Shown one piece after another: positions 1-10,963 of a stretch of DNA of 64,000 nucleotides. Below the pieces are notes generated by a model. That model saw only the letters and a program-made list of their open reading frames with translations. It was not told where the DNA came from and made no database searches. The position numbers were made by a program, and so were the translations under genes. The stretch lies in contig JAUMIR010000003.1 of NCBI GenBank assembly GCA_030847615.1, positions 63,721,001 through 63,785,000 on the forward strand, written 5' to 3'. The stretch comes from Gambelia wislizenii. Taxonomy: Eukaryota; Chordata; Lepidosauria; Squamata; Crotaphytidae. Positions within the stretch are counted from its first letter, which is position 1. Each line of letters starts with the position of its first letter.

Positions 1-664
1 TCCAAAAGGAGAAAGCTAGCACAGCAGAGAGAGAGGTTGCATCCTTGTTCTTTGCCTCTTGTGCTGGCCTTTTATTCGCAGGATTATTTATTTTCATGTG
101 AGAGAGCATTCAGATGTTCTCCACCTACAGTCTTAAGTGCTGCTGTTTGGTATCATAGCTCAGCACCTTGCCACTTCATTCTACTGGATGTATACATCAA
201 ACTTTGGTTGAAAACCAGAATACTTTTAGGAGCGCCAGCCATAGATCACCAGTGGAAATTACGGTTTGGTTCTCCAGCAGAAACCATTGAGGACAATGCT
301 AGCCATTGAGGACAATGGGTTTACTTTTCTTTGTGCTATGGAATGGTTTCTGCTGGGAGGGTGGAGCTACCTTTTTGCAGCTGTTAAGAGCTGAATGACA
401 TAAGCTGTAAGGGTACTCACCAAGAGGGCGAGGAGGCAATACCTTTCCTGTTGTGGCAACCTAGTTGTGGAATGCCTTCTGCTTAGAGAATCAGCAGGTA
501 CTAAAGTTGGCTTCATTTTGGCAGTAGATTAAATATGGCTTTTTTTTTATAGGCCCATTTGGCACTACTGTTGACTCCATTTTGTTTCTAGATTAAAAAA
601 TGTTTTTTTATTCAAGCTTTTTTGGGGGGGGGAGTCTAATGATTTTATCCAGTGTGTACATCAA
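1..664. other. Non-coding, unassigned
   Basis: No exon with splice sites and no recognisable repeat boundaries. The longest open frame (90 codons, from position 37) shows no family resemblance. The stretch includes short T and G homopolymer runs near 541 and 620. Confidence 0.5.
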
Positions 665-929
665 CAGTGGGCCCTCTGTATCCACAAGGTCAATATTGGG
701 AGATTTTGCACATCAATGGATTGTCACTGCATACCCAAAATAGTGATGCCGATACCTAAAATTGTCCCACCCACACCCAAAATTGTGCCACCAGATATCT
801 AAAATGGTGGTGCCATACTTAAAATGGCCACTCCCATTAATTAATATGCGACTCTGCCATCTGCAGTTTTTGCTATCTGTCCGTGAGAGGATTCCGAATC
901 AAACCTCTGTGGATACGGAGGGCCCACTG
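665..929. repeat. Pogo/Tigger-like MITE
   Basis: The ends are inverted: it opens with CAGTGGGCCCTCTGTATCCAC and closes with a GTGGATACGGAGGGCCCACTG version of the same. The GGCCCTC-GTATCC terminal motif is known from pogo/Tigger (MER2-type) elements. The interior is short, with repeated 'aaaatngtg' phrases and no coding capacity. The 3' side is followed by TA; the 5' TA is not preserved. Confidence 0.6.
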
Positions 930-957
930 TATATGATTTAACTGTTTAATGTCTTAG

Positions 958-1215
958 ATGAATATTTTGGAGTGTAAATTTTATTGTATTGTTTTATGTT
1001 CTAAAGTGTTTCAATTTATTTTATTGTACACCACTGTGAGATCTTTGGATATAGGGCAGAGTGTAAGTATTTTAATGAATAAATTCAAAAAGTGTGTACT
1101 ATTTGTGCTGTGCATACTACTAAATTGGACGTGTCAGCTTGTTTTGGAGCATGTTTGTCCACTAAGATCACTACACCACTAAGTAAAGAAGGGAGGGATA
1201 TAAATAAATAAATGC
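958..1215 (+). repeat. LINE 3'-tail-like fragment
   Basis: The phrases 'ccactgtgagatctttgg' and a terminal 'gggatataaataaataaat' resemble the 3' UTR ends of L2/CR1-group LINEs (chain terminus 'gatataaat' plus a simple repeat). A similar sentence recurs near 45040-45090. No coding part is visible. Confidence 0.35.
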
Positions 1216-1361
1216 TTTCCTTCACACTCCCAACCTTTTGTGATTTTTTTTTCTTGTTGCTTACCATATTCAATCTGACAATCAGAAAACTCTCCTTAGA
1301 AACTAATTTATAGGAAATTCCCCCCAGAATTCTCCTATCTAAGCAGAATAATAACAGCATA

Positions 1362-1576
1362 CAGTGGGCCCTTGGTATCTCTGTGGCTTGGTTCCAGGAC
1401 CCCTCGTGGATATCAAAATAAGTGGATTCTCAAGTCCCATTATATACAGTGGCATAGTAAAATGGTGTCCTTTATATAAAATGGAAATATCAAGGTTTGC
1501 TTCTTGGATTTTAAAATATTTTTTTAGAGTATTTTCAAGCCATGGATGGTGGAATCTGTGAATACAGGGGGCCGAC
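1362..1576 (+). repeat. Pogo/Tigger-like MITE (MER2-type)
   Basis: Starts CAGTGGGCCCTTGGTATCTC just after TA and ends in GGGGGCCGACT before an AT-rich TA context. The interior follows the MER2/Tigger pattern (tggttccaggacccc, then tcaagtcccattata). The element at 1819-2026 is a second copy in the opposite orientation. Confidence 0.7.
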
Positions 1577-1818
1577 TATATTTACAGCCCTACCTACTAT
1601 CTAAAAAGAATGCTGTCTTCTTGAGAAGAACACATTTTGATGTTGGCACCTATTATATAACACATTCTAACAGAAATAGCCTGTGTTCAAACTGGGTGCC
1701 CCAATAAAGCCAACCATAACTTTAAAGTCTGTCTGCTATTTTATTAATTTAATTTATATCCCACCTTTCTCCCAACATTGGATCCAAGGCTGCGTACAAC
1801 ATTTTAAAGAACAGGATA

Positions 1819-2026
1819 CAGTCGGCCCTCTGTATCCACAGATTCTGCATCTGCATTGACCACCCACATCTTGAAAATATTCCATTAAAAAAATTATATG
1901 AAGGACACCATTTTACTGTGCCATTGTATATAATGGGACTTGAGCATCCATGAATTTTGGTATTCATGGGGGAGGGGGGCGAGGCAATCCTGGAACCAAA
2001 CCCTAGGAGATAACAAGGGCCCACTG
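1819..2026 (-). repeat. Pogo/Tigger-like MITE, inverted copy
   Basis: Same subfamily as the element at 1362-1576, read on the other strand. Its left end is CAGTCGGCCCTCTGTATCC and its right end GGGCCCACTG, with TA on both sides (1817-1818 and 2027-2028). The interior shows the complementary 'aatgggacttgagcatcc' and 'tcctggaaccaaaccc' phrases. Confidence 0.72.
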
Positions 2027-2070
2027 TACAACTAAAACACTCTTAATACAAACATTAAACTTTGACTATA

Positions 2071-2510
2071 CAGTTGCCCCTCCACATTCGCAACTTCCAC
2101 ATTTGCGGTTTCCATTATTCGTGGAAAGCCCTGCCACCCCACTCTCCACCCCACTCCCTTCTCAAGGAGGCGAGGGGCTTCTCATGAAGCCTGTTGCTGC
2201 CTTGGGAAGGTGGGGTGGAAAGCTGCTGGCGTGCCCGCTCTCCAGCCCAGTCCCTTCTCAAGGCAGCGAGGGGCTTCTTACAAAGCCCGTCGCTGCCTTG
2301 GGAAGGCGGGGTGAAAAGCCGCTGGCGCATCCGCTCTCCAGCTCAGTCCCTTCTCAAGGCAGCGAGGGGCTTCTCACGAAGCCTGTTGCTGCCTTGGGAA
2401 GGGACTGGGGTGGAAAACTGCTCGCCCGCAGGCTCATTTCTTATTCGTGGTTTTTTCACATTCGCGGGGGTTGTCTGCCCCTAACCCCTGCGAATGTGGA
2501 GGGGCAACTG
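2071..2510. repeat. Pogo/Tigger-like MITE carrying an internal tandem array
   Basis: Terminal inverted repeats of about 22 bp: CAGTTGCCCCTCCACATTCG at the left and its complement at the right end, flanked by TA duplications at 2069-2070 and 2511-2512. Three copies of a 96-bp unit occupy much of the interior (see separate entry). The 147-codon open frame across it comes from the GC-rich tandem units and is not considered a gene. Confidence 0.75.
2139..2440. repeat. 96-bp tandem repeat, about 3 copies
   Basis: The phrase 'tcccttctcaagg' recurs at 2155, 2251 and 2347, an exact period of 96 bp. Each unit itself contains a rough inverted repeat (cccttctcaaggcagcgagg against ctgccttgggaagg). The array lies wholly inside the MITE at 2071-2510. 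Confidence 0.85.
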
Positions 2511-2559
2511 TACTCGACTTCCATTTTTTTTTTAAAAAAAGCTTAAAATGCAAGCTAAA

Positions 2560-4200
2560 AAGAACACAAACAGAACACGATAAAATAGAAAAAAGACCCC
2601 CATTAAGAGCTTAGTCTTCCACAACATATTAAAAACAAAATGCCTCCCTAAATAAAAAGGTCTTTACCTCCAAGTGGAAAGAGAGCAGGGAGGGGGCCAG
2701 CAGGACCTCCTTTGGAAGGGAATTCCACAACTTAGGAGCAGCCACTGGTAAGTCTCTCTCCCACATTTTCACCAGGTGTACCTGTGATGATAGTGGGACC
2801 AAGGGAAAGTCTTCCCCCACAAATCTTAAAGTTCAGCTAAGCTCATATAAGGAAATATGCTTTTTCAAATAGTCTGTACCCAAGTCGTGTAGGGCTTTAA
2901 AGGTCATAACCAGCACTTGAATTCTGCCTGGAAATGGATTGGTAGCCAGTGGAGGTGTTTCAGTAAGTCAGTTCTCTAAAGCTTGCCCCAATCAGCAGCC
3001 AGCATTTTGGACCTCCTGAAGTTTCTGAATAGTTTCCAAAGGCAGCCCCATGTAATCCAACTGGGATGTGGTCAAGGCTTGTGTCACTATAGCCAGATCT
3101 GACATTATAAGGAATAGGCACAGCTGGCACCACCAGTTTTAGCTGTGCAAATGCACTCCTGGTCACCACCGAAACCTGGGCATGCAGGCTGAGCTCTGAG
3201 TCCGGGGGTTCACCCAAGCTATGAGCCTGAGATTTCAAGGGGAATGTAACCACATCCAACACAGGCTGAATCCCTATTTCCTGATCTGCCTCATGAATGA
3301 TGAGGACCACCTCTGTCATGTCTGGATTGAGTTTTAATTTGTTTGTCCTCATCCAGTCCAGCAGACATTGGCCTATTACAGAAATAGCTCCCTTGGAATT
3401 AGATTGAAAGGAGAAATTGTTTGTGACACACTTGTGACATCGAAGCCCAAAACTCTAGATAACCTCTCCAAGCAGTTTCATGTAGGTGTTAAATAGAATG
3501 GGAGACAAAACTTAGCCCTGAGGACCCTGCATGCCAGTGGCCATGGGGTCGAACAGGCATATCGCAGCACCACTTTCTAAGTTTTACTCTCCAAGAAGGG
3601 TGGGAACCACTGCAGAACAGTGCCACCAAGCCCCATCGCAGAGACGCAGCTTAGAAGGATACTGTGGTCAATGGTATTGAAAGCCTCTGAAAGGCCAGCA
3701 GAACCAAGAGTGACATGTTCCCCTTATCCAGTTCTCTGCCTAGTTGTCCACAAAGGCAACCAAAGCTGTCTCTGTCCTATAACCAGGCCTGAAGCCAGAT
3801 TGAAATGGATCTAGATAATCCATTTCATCCAGGACCCTTAGGAGCTGGGAGGGTACCTCACACTCCAGAACCTTGCCCAATAATGGAATATGGAGACTGG
3901 CCAGTACTTATCAAGTGTATTCAGGGAGGGTTGTTTTTGTTTTTTAGTAGTGGCTTCACCAGAGCTTTTTTTTTAGACAAGAGGGAACTCTACCTTGTTA
4001 CAGTGAAGCATTCACTACTCCTATTTAACCACGCAGCTGTTCTCCCTCTGGCTGCTTTTGTAATCCTGGAAGGGTGAAGGTCCAGTGCATATGTGATGGT
4101 CCTCACCTCTCCAAGGATCCTGTCCCGATCCTCAGGCTGCACAAATTGAAATGTATCCACTAACATCTACCATCACTTGTCACACTGATAACCTGAGCTA
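2560..4200 (-). mobile_element. Degraded LINE, L2/CR1-group reverse transcriptase remains
   Basis: Read on the minus strand from 4200 down, fragments of a non-LTR reverse transcriptase can be made out. Near 3860-3760 the translation resembles the RT 'DPFQSGFRPGYRTETAL' block. Near 3350-3180 it reads 'MRTNKLKLNPDMTEV', a block typical of vertebrate L2-like LINEs. Near 2800-2640 the C-terminal 'APKLWNSLPKEVLLAP' block is seen, followed by the 3' end. Stops and frameshifts are frequent, so it is an old dead copy. The family name is inferred from remembered motifs, not from a search. Confidence 0.65.
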
Positions 4201-4366
4201 AAAGGAACATGGATTTTTTTTGTGTGTTTTCTACCTTAAATATTCACTGTCACCAGTAATGTTGGCCTCTGCCTGCATAGTCTTGTGAAATATTGAGTGA
4301 ACATAATGTGAGCACTAAAATGCTTGACATGTATTTCAGAAACTATAATAACAATAATAAGCATGA

Positions 4367-5103
<737 letters not shown>

Positions 5104-5126
5104 TTCCTAGTGGAGAGGGCTCCAGA

Positions 5127-5252
5127 GCATCCGTATACTTGGGTTGTCCCTCCCACTTGCTCCCGGTAGGCAGGATACAAAGACTCTTATTTTGAAGAGT
5201 TTTGGCCACCAGTGGTGTCATCCAGGAGGGACGACCCCTCTGCTGGCCAGTC
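5127..5252 (+). repeat. DIRS left inverted terminal repeat
   Basis: This is the reverse complement of 10779-10905 with only a few mismatches. The shared core is 'ggttgtccctcccacttgct' and 'ccggtaggcaggatac' on the left, with their complements on the right. It lies 20 bp inside the element's outer end; the outermost 20 bp (5104-5123) instead match the internal complementary region. Confidence 0.9.
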
Positions 5253-5445
5253 TGTTTCCTGCCTACGCTCCTGGTAGGACATCCTTCCTCCTTTGTCCTC
5301 CCTTTGTCTCCTTCCATGTGGCTGGCGCCATTTTCAAAAAACTTTTTGGAAACTTTTTGAACTTTTTGAACCTTAAAAAAAAAAAAAAAAGAGAGAGAGA
5401 GAGACAATTCTTTACCAAGCGCCAGCCCATAGGGGAGATAAGGAC

Positions 5446-7509
5446 ATGGGGGCATCGGAGGATATTGAAGCGGTGATCGAGGCTGTGATTAACAGTGATC
5501 ACCAGACAAACATGGGGGCTGGCTCCTTGCCCCCCCCCCCACGAATCGGATCGCAGCGGGACCGGCGGAGGAGGCTCCGGAGAGCCCGCAAAAGGCAGCG
5601 GTGGCAAGAAGAAGCCAGGTAAGAGGGGGAAGACCCCCGCTCCGGCTGCCACCGGCTGCACCCCGGCCCCTCTCCGCCAGGACGTGCGCGACTGCGGGCC
5701 AGGGGAGGGCACCGCAGTGCAGCCGAGGAAGACGCCAGAACCGCGGAACGTCCCCAGTCCTGGGCAAACTCCGCTGCTGCAGTGTCCCTGGCAGACCCCC
5801 CCCCCCAGCGACGTGGGACAGGATCCTGGCTCCGTGAGTGGGGCACATGCCTCGGGGACGAGTCCTCTGGGGGGGTCAGAGCCAGCTGCCATGCCTTCTT
5901 GGCTAGAAGCAGCTCTGGGCAGGGAGACAATGAGGTGGCTAGCCAACTCAATGGCCCAGCCGAACCTCGGGGGTGCCAGCGCCCAGACCTTGGGGGGAGG
6001 ATCGGGACCGTTCAGGCCACCAGGGGACACATCCCCGATGCAGCTACCTCCCCCCGTGTGGCCCCCCATCGCAGTGCAGCCCCCCATCACTGCACAGCCC
6101 CCCCCGGCTCCAGTCCCCCCCCCCACTCAGCCAGCCAATGTGGGTGCCACTATTCCCACAGGGCACCCCAGAGCTCTTAGTCTGGCCACAGCAGGCAATA
6201 ACCAGGCTGCTGATGCCACGAGGAAGAGGCAGAGGGGTGGCAAGGGGGGCGGAGCCAACAAAGGGAAGTCCAAGCGCCCTCGTCTCCAGGCGCAGGGGAC
6301 AAGGGGGGGGCGGTGCAGAGCCCATACCTGGCACCAGCAAGGGATCCACCAGTCACCCTAGACCTCACAGGGAGGAGGAGGAGAGCAACTGGGAGCAAGA
6401 GGGGGATATGCGCCGCCTTTCAGGCAACAGGGCTAGAGAGAAGGAAGGTGACGAAGACATCATTTCCCTTTACACCTCAGCGGAGGACTCAGACAGCGAC
6501 AAATCAGACCGCGAGGAGGGCGAGTTGTCAGAGGAGGAGACGGAAGCGACGAACGCACGTGCCTCGACACGCCATTTTGCTCCTGAGGATTTTTCAGTGT
6601 TATTCAAGAAGACACTCAGAACCCTGGGTTTGAATCTTCCTACTGCCCCACAAGCACAGATGGATCCAGATCTCCCAGAGATTTCCAGGGAATTTTTTCC
6701 AGAGGCCCAGCCAGTGGCATTGGAGATGCCGGTCCCGGTGGCAGTAATGAGACTAATCTACGACGAATGGAAGGCACCAGCGGGGGCCAAACCGCAACCC
6801 TCCATCGCCAAGCGACTGTATTCCCTACCCAAGAAGGTAATGGGAAAGCTACAGGTCCCACTCATCGATGCTCCGGTCTCGGAGCTGGTCTCTTCAGTCA
6901 TTTTTTGCAAAGATGGGGAAGAGACTTTGAAAGTACCAGAAGATAGGTGATTGGATTTGGCCCTGAGGGTGGGCACATGAGGCCATATCACTAGCCATCA
7001 GGGCCTCCACCACAGCGACAATGATGGCCAGAGCGGCTATACAGTGGTCAAGGAATGCCTTAAAGGATGTTCCTAAGGCTCAGACAAGGATCCGCCAGGA
7101 TCTCAACAAGTTGTCTAAGGTTTCTGCCTTCCTAGCGGACAGCACCCTGGATTCAGTGCAGTTCTGCGCAAGAGCTCAGGCGGCAACAGTGGCGGCCAGA
7201 CGACAGGTGTGGCTGAAGTCCTGGAACGTGGACTTCATGTCGAAACAGAACCTGGTGTCATCGCCGTTCCTTGGTGAGAAGCTGTTTGGGGAGTCGTTGG
7301 AACCAGTGCTAGTGGAAGACAAGGACAAGAAGAATACACTCGCTTCCCGCAGGAAAGAGGAGAAGAGATATGCCAAGAAATATCACTCCTTTCGCCCATC
7401 TGGCAGCCACCATCCCAGCGGGAACTCATCCAACCAGGCTAGTTCCAGGGATGGGAGACCCCAACGACAACGATGGGGAGAACACAGGTACCAGCGTAAA
7501 AGCCAATAG
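5446..7509 (+). pseudogene. DIRS gag-like ORF, frameshifted
   Basis: The first good start is the ATG at 5446 (MGASEDIEAVIEAVI). The frame is lost in the C-run at 5530-5540, continues in another frame to the G-run at 6303-6310, then shifts again. The middle part is Pro/Gly-rich with a basic KRQRGGKGGG patch. Around 6450-6560 there is an acidic Asp/Glu/Ser stretch (YTSAEDSDSDKSDREEGEL). After a stop at 6948 and a frame change, 7021-7509 encodes a helical, basic block ending in RPQRQRWGEHRYQRK. It is called gag-like from position and composition; there is no zinc knuckle. Two of the three breaks fall in homopolymers, so sequencing error could account for them. Confidence 0.7.
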
Positions 7510-9294
7510 GGAGGAGCAAGCAAGACCACTCACTCCCAGTCCTCCAAGCAACCCTCCAAATCCCACCTATGACAATCCCTCCCAGGTGGGAGGAAGACTG
7601 CAGGCCTTCGTGGGGGTTTGGGAAAACTCTACCTCGGACAGGTGGGTCCTGCATTCTATCCGGCAGGGGTACCGGATAGAGTTCTCCCGACTCCCCCCAC
7701 ATTGGTTTCTGCCCATCCCACTACATAGGGACGGCCTCAAGCAATCCCTGATGATGGAAGCCATACAGCGTCTCCTGGATATGGGAGCCATAGAGAAGGT
7801 CCAACGCTCGCAACAAGGAAAGGGATGCTAGTCCATACTCTTTCTAGTACCAAAGAAGAACGGTACATGGAGAGCGGTCCTCAATCTAAAGGGGGTGAAC
7901 AAATTCGTCAGGAAGAGGAAATTCAGGATGGAAGCACTGAAGCACATCTTGGAAGCCATAAGACCAGGGGATTTCCTGTCCTCTCTGGATTTACAGGATG
8001 CGTACCTCCACATCCCAATTCATCCGGATCATCGCCAATTCCTGCGTTTTGAATACAACAACAGGCATTTCCAATACAAGGCCCTTCCCTTTGGACTTTC
8101 CTCAGCTCCCAGGGTATTCACAAAGATCCTGGTTGCCTTGGTAGCCTCATGGAGACGCTCAGGAATACATGTATATCCTTACTTAGACGATCTCCTGATC
8201 CGCTCCCAATCCAAACAGGGAGCGGAAAGGGACCTCACCTTTGTCATGGACTCTCTCCAGCATCATGGATTTCAGATAAACATGGAAAAGAGCTCTCTGA
8301 TTCCGTCTCAGCGGATACAACACCTGGGGGCGCTAGTATGCTCGGCGGAGTGCCGGATCCGTCTCCCCATGGAACGGATCAAGGCAATTCAGACCGCGAC
8401 GCTGAAAGCCCTGGATTCAGCCAGGTCGGACATCATGCACCTGGCACATCTACAAGGCCTCATGATAGCTGCGATAGACTGTGTTCCATGGGCAAGATTC
8501 CATGCCAGATCTCTTCAGTAGTTCCTCCTCCCCTTCCAGGAGGAAATAGCCAACAGGAGGCACCACATGGTGAGATTCCCGAAGGAAGTCAAGACATCCT
8601 TGAGATGGTGGCTCTCCCCAGCGATTCACAAAGGTCACCATCTGTGGATCCGGGACAGGATCCAGATAACCACGGACGCCAGCCTACAGGGATGGGGAGC
8701 ACACTGCGGAACCCAGCTGGCACAGGGGAGATGGACCCCAGAGGAGGTGACCCACAGCATCAACTGGTTGGAGCTGAGGGCAGTCAGACTAGCCCTCAAG
8801 AAATTTTTGCACCTGCTCAGAGGCAGGTCGGTGCTCATTAGAACAGACGTCACTACGAAGGCGCATATAAATCGCCAAGGGGATCCAGGTCACGAACCCT
8901 CATGCTGGAATCATCTTGGCTCCTCACCGGGGCCGAAAAACACCTGGAATCCATATTGGCGGAACACCTTCAGGGAGCCCTCAACTGGAAGGCGGATTGG
9001 CTCAGCCGGGCGGACATAGATCAAGGGGAGTGGAGCCTGAACCCAGAGGTATTCAACGATGTAGCTCGGACCCTGGGACAACCGGAGATAGACCTGTTCG
9101 TATCTCCCGCAAACGCGAAGCTTCCTCTCTTCGTCTCCAGGTACAGGTCAGAAGGAGCGACGGACATGGATGCCCTGACATGCCCGTGGCCAAGAACACT
9201 ACTCTACGCCTTTCCACCGGTCCAGTTGATCCCCAGAGTGCTCAGCAGAGTCCGATTGGAGGAGACTGAGATCATACTGGTTGCCCCAGAGTGA
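7370..9294 (+). pseudogene. DIRS reverse transcriptase-RNase H ORF with stops and a frameshift
   Basis: Starts overlapping the gag end. The RT reads RLLDMGAIEKV, then after an in-frame TAG (7829-7831) FLVPKKNGTWRAVLNLKGVN, SSLDLQDAYLHIPI, FEYNNRHFQYKALPFGLSSAP, and the catalytic YLDDLL near 8180. A second in-frame TAG is at 8519-8521. RNase H follows with ITTDASLQGWGAH near 8665 and WLELRAVRLAL near 8765. A frameshift around 8860-8900 leads into LNWKADWLSRADID and a 'DLFVSPANAKLPLF ... LLYAFPPVQLIPRVL' extension typical of DIRS pol, ending at TGA 9292-9294. This would copy element RNA into DNA in the nucleus or cytoplasm. The copy is inactive. Confidence 0.88.
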
Positions 9295-9414
9295 CCCAGG
9301 AGAGCATGGTTCCCGGATATTCTGGAAATGCAGGTGGACTCAATGCCTCTCCCACCTCGGATAGACCTACTGTCCCAAGGTCAGGTGCATCATCCGGACC
9401 CGGCCTAGCTCCAG

Positions 9415-10473
9415 CTCCGCGCTTGGAAATTGAGCGCCAGATGTTGACGACGCGGGGTTACTCGGACCCAGTGGTAGGAACAATTCTGGCATCAAGAAGA
9501 GAGTCTACCCAACGGATTTATGAATACACCTTTAGGGTGTTTCGTCAATGGTGCAGACGCAAGGAACAAGACTTCAGGGAGGTCACGGTCCCAGTGCTGT
9601 TGGATTTTCTTCAGGACGGAGTCGACGCCGGACTCCGCCCAAATACACTGAAGACAGGTCGCAGCAGTGATGTCATTCCTGGCTCCAGATGAAGCTACGG
9701 CGATATCAACGCACCCTCATGTACGTCGTTTTATCAGGGGCCTTACCAATTTGGCCCCGCCGACGAGACACCATTTTCCTTCATGGGATCTTCATACGGT
9801 GTTGAAAGCATTAACGGTGCAACCCTTTGAGCCTATCCGGGAGGTACACCTGAAGTTCCTAACACGGAAGGTCCTATTCCTAGTGGTGATCACTTCAGCC
9901 CGTAGAGTATCGGAACTGGCGGCGCTATCTATCAAAAGAGACTTATGTATCTTCAGACAAGATTCACTAGTCCTCAGGCTACGCCCTGACTTCAAGCCGA
10001 AGGTGGATTCGGCCTTTCACAGATCTCAGGAAGTGGTCCTGCCCTCTTTTTGCCCTAAACCAGAAAGGGAGTTAGAAAGGATTTGGCACACCTTGGATGT
10101 GCATAGAGCACTCAAAGTATACATCAAGAGAACGACACCCTTCAGAGTCTCTGAAGCGTTATTCATCTCTCCCCATTCAAAGTATTTGGGGAGGAAGGTG
10201 TCACCCTCCATCCTGGCGCGTTGGATAAAGTGCTGTATAGTGTTGTGCTACGAGTCCCTAGGGAAACCAGTACCAGGGGGCATCATGGCTCACTCCACAA
10301 GAAGTGCAGCAGCCTCGACAGCCTGGGAAAAAGACACCCCATTGGAGGAAATCTGCAGAGCAGCAACATGGAAGACCCCTTCAACCTTTGTCAGGCATTA
10401 TCGACTGGACAGAATGCAATTAGTGGAGGCTGCCTTCGGGAGAAGGGTGCTACAGCGAATTCTACAACCCTAG
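9415..10473 (+). pseudogene. DIRS tyrosine recombinase ORF, one frameshift
   Basis: The N-terminal core-binding part (9418-9650) reads LEIERQMLTTRGYSD, then STQRIYEYTFRVFRQWCRRKE. A frameshift near 9655-9670 moves to the catalytic domain, open to 10473. Catalytic signatures are visible: the first Arg in ITSARRVSELAAL (about 9900), HxxR in MAHSTRSAAAST (about 10290), and the Tyr nucleophile in FVRHYRLDRM (about 10396). Such recombinases integrate the circular DIRS intermediate without target duplication. The catalytic half is intact for over 260 codons; the whole protein is interrupted only once. Confidence 0.88.
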
Positions 10474-10521
10474 AAGTCAGAAGGTCGCCCTTGCCCACCC
10501 GGTCTGGAAGCTTTAGCAAAT

Positions 10522-10612
10522 CCCAAGCATGCGGAGCCCTCTCCACTGGGAAAAGGAACGTTGGTCTTACCTGTGATACGTTCTTTTCCAGTGTAGAGGC
10601 GAAGAGCATCCG
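10522..10612 (+). repeat. DIRS internal complementary region (ICR)
   Basis: Its first part (10533-10551, ggagccctctccactggga) is the reverse complement of the extreme left end (5105-5123). Its second part (10552-10612) is the reverse complement of the extreme right end (10899-10961, containing cacaggtaagaccaacgtt). This is the arrangement proposed to template the circular junction during DIRS replication. The left end carries about 9 bp between its two matching blocks that the ICR lacks. Confidence 0.88.
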
Positions 10613-10778
10613 GCCCACCCAGGGCGAATGAGATGGAAGGCCCTGAGGAGGAGGAAAGAAGACGCCTCATACCGTCCGATGGAACTGCGAAGACTGATCG
10701 TCTGGGTGCAAAAGGGGATCGTCTTGGTGGGATCACGGCCGGATGAGTCAAACTATGGCGTCACGAGGCTGTGATATC

Positions 10779-10905
10779 GACTGGCCAGCAGAGGGGTTGT
10801 CCCTCCTGGATGACACCACTGGTGGTCAAAAACTCTTCAAAATAAGAGTCTCTGTATCCTGCCTACCGGGAGCAAGTGGGAGGGACAACCCAAGCATGCG
10901 GATGC
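10779..10905 (-). repeat. DIRS right inverted terminal repeat
   Basis: Reverse-complement partner of 5127-5252. The sequence outside it, 10906-10963, is unique to this end and matches the second half of the ICR. Confidence 0.9.
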
Positions 10906-10963
10906 TCTTCGCCTCTACACTGGAAAAGAACATATCACAGGTAAGACCAACGTTCCTTTTTCC

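Larger units (their letters stand above)
5104..10963 (+). mobile_element. DIRS-type tyrosine-recombinase retrotransposon, near full length
   Basis: A 5.9 kb element in the PAK2 intron, on the same strand as the gene. It has the three hallmarks of DIRS elements: inverted terminal repeats (5127-5252 against 10779-10905), a gag/RT-RNase H/tyrosine recombinase gene order, and an internal complementary region (about 10522-10612) matching both outermost ends. There is no integrase of the DDE type and no LTR pair, and no obvious target duplication, as expected for recombinase-mediated insertion. All reading frames carry stops or frameshifts, so this copy cannot make its proteins. DIRS elements are known from lizards. 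Boundaries are good to within about 3 bp. Confidence 0.92.

Noticed and set aside
2103..2546. 147-codon ORF in the MITE at 2071-2510
   Set aside because: Produced by three copies of a 96-bp repeat; repetitive composition, no splice sites.
5263..6126. Long minus-strand ORF (287 codons) opposite the DIRS gag
   Set aside because: It is the GC-rich shadow of the gag-like region: Gly/Pro/Ser-rich with no domain, and the plus strand has the coherent DIRS order.
8149..8841. 230-codon plus-strand ORF overlapping the DIRS RT and RNase H
   Set aside because: It lies in a different frame from the RT motifs and has no recognisable motif; a shadow of the pol frame.
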